Assembly: GCA_947632025.1 (NCBI GenBank)
Contig: CANRNN010000003.1
Coordinates: 124,001-188,000, forward strand
DNA from: an uncultured Clostridia bacterium
Lineage (GTDB): Bacteria > Bacillota > Clostridia > Oscillospirales > Ruminococcaceae
DNA: 64,000 nt
Direction of reading: 5' to 3'
Notes under the pieces: generated by a model
Database searches by the model: none
Told to the model about the DNA's origin: nothing
Seen by the model: only the letters and a program-made list of their open reading frames with translations
Part shown: positions 1 to 7,689 of the stretch, piece after piece
Numbering within the stretch: position 1 is the first letter of the stretch
Layout of the letters: every line of letters begins with the position of its first letter
Made by a program: the position numbers and the translations under genes

Positions 1-348
1 GAATATCCCGTTGATATTTGTCACTACAAACCGGCTGTATTTGAAAACCCCTATCATACCTATATTGAACACCAGACTTACCGCGAGAAGTATCTTGCGG
101 CGGAGCGTAGGCGTGGAAAGGTCTTTTTTAAGTTCAACTCTTGTAGGCGAAACTCCCATTCCGAGAAAATAGTTCACCACAGCCGAAAGCAGCAGATACA
201 GCACTCTCACCGGCTCTCCCCACGAATAGAACAGCAGCGAAAACACGATAAGGACGCCGTTTTTCCCCTTCAAAGGCTTGATAAGAAAGTAGAAAAGCAT
301 ACACAAAGGCAAAAAAGCGTACAGAAAGATCAAGCTTGAAAATACCAT
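1..348 (-). CDS. MBOAT family O-acyltransferase, N-terminal part (runs off left edge)
   Basis: Reads leftward and leaves the window, so only the first 116 codons are present. The ATG at 348-346 is preceded by GGGGAGAA six bases upstream. The protein opens MVFSSLIFLYAFLPLC, then NGVLIVFSLLFYSWGEP and VVNYFLGM: successive membrane helices with the Phe-Tyr-Ser-Trp-Gly-Glu-Pro signature found at the start of AlgI/DltB-like membrane-bound O-acyltransferases. These enzymes usually transfer acyl groups to exported polysaccharide or cell-wall polymers. The catalytic histidine lies beyond the edge, so activity cannot be judged. A promoter lies at 391-419. The substrate is unknown. Confidence 0.85.
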   Translation of the reverse strand, partial: MVFSSLIFLYAFLPLCMLFYFLIKPLKGKNGVLIVFSLLFYSWGEPVRVLYLLLSAVVNYFLGMGVSPTRVELKKDLSTPTLRRKILLAVSLVFNIGMIGVFKYSRFVVTNINGIF

Positions 349-390
349 GTTTTATTCTCCCCATTTTTAGACATTTTATAATATAGTATT

Positions 391-419
391 ATTATAGCGC
401 AAAAAAACTCACTTGTCAA
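391..419 (-). promoter_or_regulatory. SigA-type promoter for the MBOAT gene
   Basis: On the minus strand TTGACA (419-414) and TATAAT (396-391) are separated by exactly 17 bases. This is a full-consensus housekeeping promoter pointing at the ATG at 348. Confidence 0.8.
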
Positions 420-572
420 GCGGATTTTATCACAAATTTAGTTACAATTTTGTAAACATTTCAGCAAATCCGCTTCTGTGAAACTTCCTGCAAAAATATA
501 TACGACGTTTTTGAAAGGAGTTTAACACAAAATCAGGCTTTTGCATATTATGTGTCAAAGGGGGGTGCGACT

Positions 573-1373
573 ATGGATATATTGTTTATCGGCGGTGACA
601 AGCGAATGGAATATGCCGCAAATGCGCTTTTGGGGGATTTTTCGGTCAGACAATACAGCGGCGCGGCTTTTCCCGAAAGCAAGTTTTCGGCAGCGGTGCT
701 GCCTTTGCCTTTTTCAAAAAAAGATGGAGAGGTATTTGCTCCGCTGTCTGATAAGCCGATACCATTTGAGATTATTCCGGATCTGGTCGGGACGGGCGGC
801 ATTGTTTTTTCAGGAGGAGAAAACGAGCGGCTTGCAAAACTTTGCGCCGAAAATTCGCTGAAGCTCGTAAATTATTTCGCGTCGGAAGCTCTCACTCTGA
901 AAAACGCAGCGCTTACGGCGGAAGCCGCCTGTGCTTTACTTATAGAAAGTTCGGAGGGCTCGCTTCTGGATTCAAAGGTCCTTATTTCGGGCTACGGCAG
1001 GATAGGGGAGCTTTTGGCGGCACGGCTGAAAGCGTTCGGGTGCAGTGTGACTGTCGCCGCCCGCCGTGAAGCTGTGCGTGTCAAGGCAAGGCTCGACGGA
1101 TCTTACTCGACGGATTTTTCAGAAATCATGCCGCGGCTTTCGGAATTTGATTTTATAGCGAACACCGTACCGTGCGGTTTGTTCGGGGAGCGGGAATTAT
1201 CCGAGTATACGGGAGTTTTTTTGGAGCTTGCGTCCGTTCCCGAATATCACGGAAAAGTTGGCGGGAAATACATTTACGCTTCGGGACTTCCGGGAAAATA
1301 TTCGCCTAAAAAAGCCGGAGAATTTATTGCCGAGGAGATACGCTCATTCTGCGAAAGCCTGAACTTAAATTGA
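573..1373 (+). CDS. dpaA: dipicolinate synthase subunit A
   Basis: 266 aa. The A subunit of dipicolinate synthase (SpoVFA), which with DpaB oxidises dihydrodipicolinate to dipicolinic acid in the mother cell during sporulation. A Rossmann motif GYGRIG lies near residue 150, and NYFASEALTLKNAALTAEA is typical of the family linker just before it. The ATG at 573 is chosen because AAAGGGGG sits seven bases upstream; an in-frame GTG at 552 is possible but has no ribosome site. dpaB follows 110 bases downstream in the same direction. In Bacillus this pair is controlled by the late mother-cell sigma factor SigK. I could not place a convincing SigK promoter here. Confidence 0.9.
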   Translation: MDILFIGGDKRMEYAANALLGDFSVRQYSGAAFPESKFSAAVLPLPFSKKDGEVFAPLSDKPIPFEIIPDLVGTGGIVFSGGENERLAKLCAENSLKLVNYFASEALTLKNAALTAEAACALLIESSEGSLLDSKVLISGYGRIGELLAARLKAFGCSVTVAARREAVRVKARLDGSYSTDFSEIMPRLSEFDFIANTVPCGLFGERELSEYTGVFLELASVPEYHGKVGGKYIYASGLPGKYSPKKAGEFIAEEIRSFCESLNLN

Positions 1374-1483
1374 AACAAAGAAAAAACGGCTCGAAAGGGA
1401 ATTTTGTTTTCTTTTCAGGAACTCTGTTTTTCGGAATATACCGCGCATCTGCGCGTCCAAATCTACATACGAAAGGAAATGCT

Positions 1484-2077
1484 ATGAACGATTTACAGAA
1501 ACTTTCGGGACTGCGGCTCGGCTTTGCGGTCTGCGGCTCGTTCTGTACGTTCGCCAAGGCGTTCGGCACGGCGGAAAAGCTTGTAAAGCTAGGCTGTGAA
1601 GTCACACCGATAATGTCTTTTAACGCTGCCGCCCTTGACACACGCTTCGGTTCTGCCCGTGACAACATAACCAAAATAACCGAGATCACAGGGAAAGAGC
1701 CTCTTTGCGATATACCCTCAACCGAGCCTATAGGACCCAATAAAATGTTTGACGCTCTTGTCGTCGCGCCGTGTACGGGAAATACCCTCGCGAAGCTGGC
1801 GCTAGGTATTGTTGATACGCCTGTTTGTATGGCGGTAAAAAGCCACCTGCGCAATTCGCGTCCAGTGATAATAGCTGTTTCAACAAACGACGCTCTGGCG
1901 GGCGCAGCGAAAAATATCGGTGCGCTTATGAATTTACGAAATTATTATTTTGTTCCGTTCGCTCAGGACGACTGCGAAAAAAAGCCTAATTCTCTTGTCG
2001 CGGATTTTTCAAAAATACCCGAAGCAGTTGCCCTAGCCCTTGACGGAAAACAACTCCAGCCGCTTTTGGTAGTATAA
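1484..2077 (+). CDS. dpaB: dipicolinate synthase subunit B (flavoprotein-like)
   Basis: 197 aa. Partner of DpaA in making dipicolinic acid for the spore core. The fold is that of flavin-dependent decarboxylase-like proteins: GFAVCGSFCTFAKA at the N-terminus, IGPNKMFDALVVAPCTGNT near residue 80, and the spore-specific KSHLRNSRPVIIAVSTND segment near residue 125. The ATG at 1484 has GAAAGGA six bases upstream. An open frame continues upstream to 1370, but that part has no ribosome site and low-complexity content, so it was left out. A strong terminator follows at 2084. Confidence 0.92.
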   Translation: MNDLQKLSGLRLGFAVCGSFCTFAKAFGTAEKLVKLGCEVTPIMSFNAAALDTRFGSARDNITKITEITGKEPLCDIPSTEPIGPNKMFDALVVAPCTGNTLAKLALGIVDTPVCMAVKSHLRNSRPVIIAVSTNDALAGAAKNIGALMNLRNYYFVPFAQDDCEKKPNSLVADFSKIPEAVALALDGKQLQPLLVV

Positions 2078-2083
2078 AAACCG

Positions 2084-2116
2084 CCCGCCGAGGACAAATG
2101 TTCACGGCGGGTTTTC
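2084..2116 (+). terminator. Rho-independent terminator of dpaAB
   Basis: CCCGCCG (2084-2090) pairs with CGGCGGG (2105-2111), followed by TTTT. It lies seven bases after the dpaB stop. Confidence 0.85.
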
Positions 2117-2236
2117 GCGTCGTATTCCGATTTTTTGTTAAACCGTTTTGTTGTTGAATTGCATAAAATTTGCAGGGCAGTTTTGTTTAATACTACAAGA
2201 CTTTGGGGGAATTATCTCACTTTGTTCTGAGGGTGA

Positions 2237-2265
2237 TTGACAAAAGTTTTTGAATGTGTTATAAT
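2237..2265 (+). promoter_or_regulatory. SigA-type promoter for the small exported-protein pair
   Basis: TTGACA (2237-2242), 17 bases, TATAAT (2260-2265): a perfect consensus. It leaves a leader of roughly 95 bases before the ATG at 2369. Confidence 0.85.
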
Positions 2266-2368
2266 GTATAATGTAAAAATTTGAGAATATTTGTTCCAAA
2301 ATACTGACTGTTTGTTAATTAAATTATTGTCGGCAAAGAAAGACTGATTTTATTTTTAGGAGGATATT

Positions 2369-2650
2369 ATGAAAGTTAAATTCTTAGCATGCTTAACTTG
2401 TACATCATTGGCGTTCCTTGGAGGAACAGTTGTTTTAGCTGCTTCTGCGTCCAAACAGAATAATGATATTAAGACACCGCCGGCTGCAGTCAATACTCTT
2501 GAAAATCCTGAAGCTGAAACTACGAATGTTGCGGATAAGGAAAATGTCAATTATGCCGCGGAAAAAGCCGCAGAGGTCAGCGACGAAAAGTCTGAGTCCG
2601 TTTTTGAAGCGACAGACGGCGCGGACGAAAAAGTTTTTTATACTATCTGA
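2369..2650 (+). CDS. small secreted protein of unknown function
   Basis: 93 aa with a clear signal peptide: MKVK, a hydrophobic stretch to about residue 23, and a likely signal-peptidase I site after VVLAA. The mature part of about 68 residues is acidic, rich in Glu, Ala, Asn and Asp, with no cysteine and no recognisable domain. The ribosome site AGGAGG is strong. A full-consensus promoter precedes it, so it is probably well expressed. A lipoprotein gene starts 22 bases after its stop and is probably co-transcribed. I do not recognise the family. Confidence 0.7.
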   Translation: MKVKFLACLTCTSLAFLGGTVVLAASASKQNNDIKTPPAAVNTLENPEAETTNVADKENVNYAAEKAAEVSDEKSESVFEATDGADEKVFYTI

Positions 2651-2672
2651 TTTTTGGAAAAGGAAAAATTTT

Positions 2673-3680
2673 ATGAAACTCTCAAAAAATATACCGGCTT
2701 TTATCTCGGCATTCGCTATTATATGCTGTACGGCTTGCTCTAACAAACAGAATCAGGATCAAAGCTCCTCAAACGGTTCTTCTTCGTTTTCATCGGAAAG
2801 TTCTTCCGGATTTCTGTCTGATTCAGATTCTTCCTTAAATAATTCAAACACGGCAAGCGCTTCTGACGGCACTTCAAAAAAGCAAGCCGTGAAACTGGTC
2901 GGGCTCGACGGCAAGGAAGTTGAAAAGGGCGATGTTATCTCAATCGAAAACGCCGATATTTCAATGTTTGATGAAATGACATATGACGAGCTTACAAATG
3001 TTACTGTTAAGGGTGCTTTTGTTACTATGCCGACGGGTGTTTTCCGAAACAGCATCGACGACGCGGAAACGTTCGATCACGACAGCAGGACATTTTCGGA
3101 CGTTCTCGAAAATGAGGAGAGCGAATTTGTAAAAATTTATGAAGGCGATGAAATATGCGGATTCAAAGTTTCTTCTGCGGTTTCCTACTACAACAAAAAG
3201 TTGGCGTCAAATCAGGAAGTTATCAGACTCGGCGGACGATGCAATGAAATTTACTACGGCGGCTCGGATATCGAGCTTGAGGGAACGGCTGAATTTACGG
3301 GATATTTCGGCATTGCCGATGATAAGTTTTACGGCGTCAATAACGGAGATATTGAATTCTGTCCAACAAGCTGCTCCACACCTTTTCCTTTACATTCCGT
3401 TTCGTTCAGTGCCAGAGAAGGTTTTAAGCCAAATGGCGCATTTGCGGTAATGATAGGAGATGTAACCAAACTCGGCGAGGTGATATTGTATTCTGAGTAC
3501 AACTATATTAACCTTGGAAACATAAACGATTATGATTTGGACTTCAGCGGTATGGAGGTCGGCGAATATACAAAAGCGAAAATTACCATTGACAATATTA
3601 AAATGCACAGCGAACCGAATCAGAGCTTTTTTTCTTCGAGGACTTCGGCGCGATTAGTTTCAGTGGAAAAAATAGATTAA
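2673..3680 (+). CDS. putative lipoprotein, serine-rich stalk, unknown function
   Basis: 335 aa. The N-terminus MKLSKNIPAFISAFAIICC leads to TACSNK, a plausible lipobox with acylated Cys near residue 22. Residues 30-70 are a Ser-rich, disordered stalk, a common spacer between lipid anchor and ectodomain. The remaining 260 residues look globular and beta-rich but match no domain I know. The ATG at 2673 follows AAAAGGAAAAA. A longer open frame upstream (from 2463) overlaps the previous gene in another frame and was rejected. Probably exposed on the outer face of the membrane. Confidence 0.7.
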   Translation: MKLSKNIPAFISAFAIICCTACSNKQNQDQSSSNGSSSFSSESSSGFLSDSDSSLNNSNTASASDGTSKKQAVKLVGLDGKEVEKGDVISIENADISMFDEMTYDELTNVTVKGAFVTMPTGVFRNSIDDAETFDHDSRTFSDVLENEESEFVKIYEGDEICGFKVSSAVSYYNKKLASNQEVIRLGGRCNEIYYGGSDIELEGTAEFTGYFGIADDKFYGVNNGDIEFCPTSCSTPFPLHSVSFSAREGFKPNGAFAVMIGDVTKLGEVILYSEYNYINLGNINDYDLDFSGMEVGEYTKAKITIDNIKMHSEPNQSFFSSRTSARLVSVEKID

Positions 3681-3742
3681 ACATCAAATAGCTTTACAAG
3701 GCAATAAACGGCTGTTAAACCTCATTTCTCCCCGTTGCGCAT

Positions 3743-3769
3743 AGCAGCAAAAGCACCTCGCTGCTTTTT
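3743..3769 (+). terminator. probable Rho-independent terminator
   Basis: AGCAGC (3743-3748) pairs with GCTGCT (3760-3765), which runs into TTTTT. It lies 62 bases after the lipoprotein stop. The stem is short, so confidence is moderate. The rest of 3681-3958 is AT-rich with no gene visible. Confidence 0.55.
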
Positions 3770-3958
3770 GTGAATACGCAGAATTTACGGGAGTTTGAAA
3801 ATTTTATGCTCGCACAACATTCAAAAATCTCTAATTTGTAATAATATACTATCGAATATTTTTATGGTATTTAGAAATTTTGGAAACAAATCCTCCCAAT
3901 AAACAGACTTCCGTTATGGGAACATCAACCTATATTTTTAACGAAGGGAAATTTAATC

Positions 3959-4699
3959 ATGAAAAAATTCTATGCAACATTATCGGCACTTGTTTTAACT
4001 CTCGGACTTTGCGGATGCAACAGTGAAACACAGTCGGATAGCTCCCAAAGCTCTACAAGTTCAAGCCAAGAAAGCTCACTGCCTATCGGAAGCGATCTTG
4101 AGGACACTCCTCCCGTCGACCCGCTTTTCGTTGCGGACGAACCCGTACGCAATAAATTTGTGACCGAAACCGATGAGATTTTGGAGCTTATCAAAAATTA
4201 TTCCGTGTTCTATTATAATTATTTCTATGAAACGGATTGGATACGCGTTGATGATAAAGATGCACTGGACGGGTACGAATCCTGCTATCGTGCAGAAAAC
4301 GTTAGTGCCGAACAGTTTTTCGGAAAACTGAACGCTTATGCTACCGAAAATCTCGCCGATAAGCTCACAGCGAAAAACGAATATGTCGCCGACAGCGGCA
4401 AACTCTATACGAGCCGTCCCGGTGGTGAGGCAGGCTGGGGGATATGTGAAGTAAAGCTCACGCTTGATTCCGTCGAATATCCCGACGACACTACCGTAAA
4501 GGTCAATCTAACGGGTCACAATGAGGATCCCGAAACTCACAAGCCGATGGAGGACGATAAATTCACGGTCATTCTGAAAAGAACGTCAAAGGGACTTCGC
4601 GTTGACGGATTCGGCAGCGATGACGATATGTTCAACACTCCGTACAATCTACACAATTACGGTCAAATATACATAGGTGACTATTCGTTCGGTTTCTGA
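3959..4699 (+). CDS. putative lipoprotein of unknown function
   Basis: 246 aa. The signal sequence ends in the lipobox LCGC, placing the acylated Cys near residue 20. A Ser/Gln-rich spacer follows (residues 21-45), then a globular part with NYSVFYYNYFYETDW near residue 80 and a beta-rich C-terminus. The general plan (lipobox, Ser-rich stalk, ectodomain) matches the preceding lipoprotein, but the ectodomains do not look alike. ATG follows AAGGGAAATTTAATC. No close promoter was identified. A bidirectional terminator separates it from the convergent dehydrogenase gene. Confidence 0.72.
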   Translation: MKKFYATLSALVLTLGLCGCNSETQSDSSQSSTSSSQESSLPIGSDLEDTPPVDPLFVADEPVRNKFVTETDEILELIKNYSVFYYNYFYETDWIRVDDKDALDGYESCYRAENVSAEQFFGKLNAYATENLADKLTAKNEYVADSGKLYTSRPGGEAGWGICEVKLTLDSVEYPDDTTVKVNLTGHNEDPETHKPMEDDKFTVILKRTSKGLRVDGFGSDDDMFNTPYNLHNYGQIYIGDYSFGF

Positions 4700-4709
4700 A
4701 TATAAATTT

Positions 4710-4736
4710 CCCCGTCCGCACTTCGGACGGGGATTT
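4710..4736. terminator. bidirectional terminator between convergent genes
   Basis: CCCCGTCCG (4710-4718), loop CACTT, CGGACGGGG (4724-4732), then ATTTT. On the other strand the stem is followed by GAAATTTA. It serves the lipoprotein gene and probably the convergent dehydrogenase gene ending at 4753. Confidence 0.85.
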
Positions 4737-4752
4737 TATATTATCGGACATA

Positions 4753-5724
4753 TCATTCAAAGCTGAATTTAAGACCGCAGCTGCTGCGTATGCTGTCCAG
4801 AAGCCGCATATTATCAAGACTTTCGGCGTGGGTGTAAACGGAGCTTTCAGTCTTGCCCTGTGAAACACATTTTGAAAAGTCCCGTATCTGATACTCAAAT
4901 CCATTGATTTCGGGCGGGAATTTCAACTCGCTGACCGATGCGTCCGAGCGCTTTATTGTCATGGAATACGCTCCCTGAAAATCGTCAAGATAAACAGCCG
5001 CCGAATCAAAGAAAAGCGCGGCTTTTCTGTCGATCTGCAAGCCTATTGTCTGAACACACTGAGCTGTAGCGCCGTTCGGATATTCAAGCTGGACGGCGCT
5101 GAACTCGTCCGTTCCATACTCGTTGAATCTCATTGAAGCCGTGAATTTTTTTGGATTTTCGCCCATTACCATTCTGAGGAAACCCAGGCAGTAGATCCCG
5201 ATATCGAGAAGCGCCCCACCCGCAAGCTCGGACTTGAATTTTCTCTCGCGGCGTTCGCCGCTTACTGTGAAGCCGTATTCACACCGTGCGTGGCGAAGCT
5301 TTCCGTACTCCTCCGAGCGGATAATTTCAAGAAGCTTCTGATACAGCGGAAGGAATCGTATCCACAGACCCTCTGTCAGCAAAAGACCTTTTTCCTTCGC
5401 GAATTTATAAAGCCTTTCCGCTTCGTTTGCGCATACGGTAAAAGGCTTTTCACAGAGAACGTGCTTTCCTGCCTCAAGGCACATAAGCGTGTTTTCATAG
5501 TGAAAATTATTCGGTACGGCAATATAGACCGCGTCTATACCCGCGTCGTCCGCAAGCTCCTTATAAGAGCCGTACACCCTCGGAATACCGTAATCTGCAG
5601 CGAACGCCTCGGCTCGTCCCTTATCCCGTGAACCGACCGCTGCAAGCTCCTCGCCTTCCATATCCGATACCGTTTTTGCAAACTTTTTTGCAATATTTCC
5701 TGTTGCAATAATGCCCCACTTCAT
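4753..5724 (-). CDS. Gfo/Idh/MocA family NAD(P)-dependent oxidoreductase
   Basis: 323 aa, the usual size for the family. The N-terminal Rossmann motif is GIIATGNIAKKFAKT. The family signature GKHVLCEKPF (about residues 89-98) supplies the Glu-Lys-Pro that contacts cofactor and substrate. The C-terminal half is the beta-sheet substrate domain. These enzymes oxidise or reduce sugars and related polyols, and the sequence is closest in style to the dihydrodiol/xylose dehydrogenase branch. Substrate cannot be assigned. It stands alone, convergent with the lipoprotein gene and divergent from ppa. Confidence 0.88.
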   Translation of the reverse strand: MKWGIIATGNIAKKFAKTVSDMEGEELAAVGSRDKGRAEAFAADYGIPRVYGSYKELADDAGIDAVYIAVPNNFHYENTLMCLEAGKHVLCEKPFTVCANEAERLYKFAKEKGLLLTEGLWIRFLPLYQKLLEIIRSEEYGKLRHARCEYGFTVSGERRERKFKSELAGGALLDIGIYCLGFLRMVMGENPKKFTASMRFNEYGTDEFSAVQLEYPNGATAQCVQTIGLQIDRKAALFFDSAAVYLDDFQGAYSMTIKRSDASVSELKFPPEINGFEYQIRDFSKCVSQGKTESSVYTHAESLDNMRLLDSIRSSCGLKFSFE

Positions 5725-5805
5725 AAAAACATCTCCTTTACAGCAATATTTGTAAACGAAGTGCGCAGGAAAATATAATTAGTTTCAATACACAAAATGA
5801 ACCTA

Positions 5806-5834
5806 TTGATTTTTTTGAGAAAAAGTAGTATAAT
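5806..5834 (+). promoter_or_regulatory. SigA-type promoter for ppa-maf-rhomboid
   Basis: TTGATT (5806-5811), 17 bases, TATAAT (5829-5834). The start codon of ppa is 43 bases further on. Confidence 0.75.
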
Positions 5835-5876
5835 ATTTTATAGAATTTTTTTTGCAGCAAGGAGAAATAAAAAATT

Positions 5877-6428
5877 ATGAATATCTGGCATGATGTAGAT
5901 CCCGAAAGAGTAACACCGGAAGATTTTCTCGCGATCGTGGAAATAGAACGCGGAAGCAAGAAAAAATACGAACTGGACAAGCATACGGGACTTATTATCC
6001 TCGACAGGATACTGTATACCTCAACGCATTATCCCGCAAACTACGGATTTATCCCGCGGACACTCGCAGACGACGGCGACCCGCTCGATGTGCTTATTCT
6101 CTGTAATGAGCCTATTGACCCGCTCGTCGAGGTGCGCTGCTATCCGATAGGCGTTATCACCATGCTTGACAACGGACGCCGCGACGAGAAAATAATCGCT
6201 ATCCCGTTCGAGGATCCAAACTACAACGCTTACCGCGGAATAGAGGCTCTGCCGTCGCATATTTTTCAGGAAATGCGCCATTTCTTCTCGGTGTATAAAC
6301 AGCTTGAGGGAAAGGAAACCGCCGTCGACGAAGTTCAGGGACGGGATAAGGCTGTGCAGGTCGTAAAACAATGTATAGCCAACTACATAGATATTTACGG
6401 AAACCGTGATAAAAAGGCGGCGCAGTGA
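5877..6428 (+). CDS. ppa: soluble inorganic pyrophosphatase (family I)
   Basis: 183 aa. Hydrolyses pyrophosphate to phosphate in the cytoplasm, pulling nucleotide and polymer synthesis forward. The family I active site DDGDPLDVLI (about residues 64-73) carries the metal-binding aspartates, and ERGSKKKYELDK (residues 24-35) and HYPANYGFIPRTL (about 51-63) are the other conserved blocks. ATG follows AAGGAG. The stop overlaps the maf start by one base, so ppa, maf and the rhomboid gene form one operon. Confidence 0.97.
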   Translation: MNIWHDVDPERVTPEDFLAIVEIERGSKKKYELDKHTGLIILDRILYTSTHYPANYGFIPRTLADDGDPLDVLILCNEPIDPLVEVRCYPIGVITMLDNGRRDEKIIAIPFEDPNYNAYRGIEALPSHIFQEMRHFFSVYKQLEGKETAVDEVQGRDKAVQVVKQCIANYIDIYGNRDKKAAQ

Positions 6429-6991
6429 TGATACTTGCAAGCAAATCGCCCCGCCGAAAGGAGCTTTTATCGGTAATTTCACGGGAGTTCAGAATTATTC
6501 CCGCAAAAGGTGAGGAAAATATCCCCGACGGCACTTCTCCGAAAGACGCCGTGCTTATGCTTTCACGGCAAAAGGCAGCGGAAATATACTCCCGATATAA
6601 AAACGAAACCATAATCGCCGCCGATACGGTAGTGGCTATCGACGAGAAAATTCTCGGAAAACCACACTCAGAAGAGGAAGCCCGTGAAATGCTGCGGGAG
6701 CTTTCGGGACGTGTTCATCGTGTTTATACGGGAGTGTGCGTTATCTTCGCGGACGGAACCACCGAGAATTTCGCGGAGGACACCGCCGTTGAATTCTACG
6801 AGCTTTCCGATAAGGAAATTTCCGATTACGTCGCCACGGGTGAGCCGATGGACAAAGCGGGAGCATACGGTATACAAGAACAGGGCGCACTGTTGGTAAA
6901 GAGGATAGACGGCGATTTTTATAATGTAATGGGCTTGCCTATTGCCGAATTGTCACGGCGGCTGAAAGGCTCAGGGAAGGAAATAATATGA
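6428..6991 (+). CDS. maf: Maf family nucleoside triphosphate pyrophosphatase
   Basis: 187 aa. Maf proteins hydrolyse non-canonical or surplus nucleotides (dTTP/UTP type) and influence septum formation. The signature LASKSPRRKELL is at the N-terminus, with IIAADTVVAIDEKILGKP near residue 65 and GEPMDKAGAYGIQ near residue 140. All are conserved family motifs. The ATG at 6428 shares its A with the ppa stop; a GTG at 6425 is an alternative. The product of ppa removes the pyrophosphate that Maf releases, which fits the coupling. The end overlaps the next start by four bases. Confidence 0.95.
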   Translation: MILASKSPRRKELLSVISREFRIIPAKGEENIPDGTSPKDAVLMLSRQKAAEIYSRYKNETIIAADTVVAIDEKILGKPHSEEEAREMLRELSGRVHRVYTGVCVIFADGTTENFAEDTAVEFYELSDKEISDYVATGEPMDKAGAYGIQEQGALLVKRIDGDFYNVMGLPIAELSRRLKGSGKEII

Positions 6992-7572
6992 AAACTCATA
7001 AATACAAACTCACATATAATTCCCCCGTGATTCTGACATTTGCGGGGGTGTGTCTTGCGGTGCTGGTCCTGAATCTGATAACAAGAGGCTTTATCAACAG
7101 GCTGTTGTTTATCTGCTATGGTCACGGAAGCCTTTTAGATCCGCTGACATATCTAAGATTGTTCACATATGTATTCGGACACGCTGATTTTTCGCATCTG
7201 GCAGGAAATATGACAATGCTGCTGCTTGTGGGACCTATTGTAGAGGAACGCTACGGCAGCTGGAACACCGCCATAATGATGATAGTGACGGCTTTTCTGG
7301 GCGGGGTGCTGAACACGTTCTTTTTCAGCACGGGAATATTGGGCGCTTCGGGAATAGTCTTTATGCTTATAATATTAAGCGCGTTTACGAATATGAGAAA
7401 AGGCGAAATACCGCTTACGCTTATCATTATTGCCGTGATTTATCTCGGTCAGGAGATCTACAGCGGACTTACGCTTAACGACAATGTTTCGCATTTCGGA
7501 CATTTGTGCGGAGGAGTTTCGGGCTTGGCGTTCGGCACGGTTTTCTACAAGAAAAAGTTTGAAAACTTTTAA
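6988..7572 (+). CDS. rhomboid-type intramembrane serine protease
   Basis: 194 aa, six hydrophobic helices. The catalytic serine lies in GASG (about residue 118) and the catalytic histidine in SHFGHLCGG (about residue 172). The Asn-containing HLAGNM segment, near residue 72, is the conserved helix that helps form the oxyanion hole. These enzymes cut transmembrane substrates within the membrane. The substrate is unknown. ATG overlaps the maf stop (ATGA). It closes the ppa operon before the hairpin at 7600. Confidence 0.92.
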   Translation: MKTHKYKLTYNSPVILTFAGVCLAVLVLNLITRGFINRLLFICYGHGSLLDPLTYLRLFTYVFGHADFSHLAGNMTMLLLVGPIVEERYGSWNTAIMMIVTAFLGGVLNTFFFSTGILGASGIVFMLIILSAFTNMRKGEIPLTLIIIAVIYLGQEIYSGLTLNDNVSHFGHLCGGVSGLAFGTVFYKKKFENF

Positions 7573-7599
7573 ATCAAGAATATAAAAACTAAGATCACA

Positions 7600-7632
7600 A
7601 AGACCGTCCGCGAAAGCGAACGGTCTTATTTG
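7600..7632. terminator. terminator between convergent operons
   Basis: AAGACCGT (7600-7607) pairs with ACGGTCTT (7620-7627) around an inner CGC-GAAA-GCG stem, followed by ATTTGT. It ends the rhomboid operon and may also stop the convergent permease transcript. Confidence 0.75.
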
Positions 7633-7689
7633 TAATAAAAACTAATCGTTGTTTACTTGTCGATTTTGTTGAACGTTTATGTGAAAAGG

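Noticed and set aside
134-364. Leftward 76-codon frame at the left edge
   Set aside because: Out of frame with the MBOAT start at 348, which has the ribosome site and recognisable motifs.
1370-1483. N-terminal extension of dpaB
   Set aside because: No ribosome site; the extension does not resemble the family, while the ATG at 1484 has GAAAGGA upstream.
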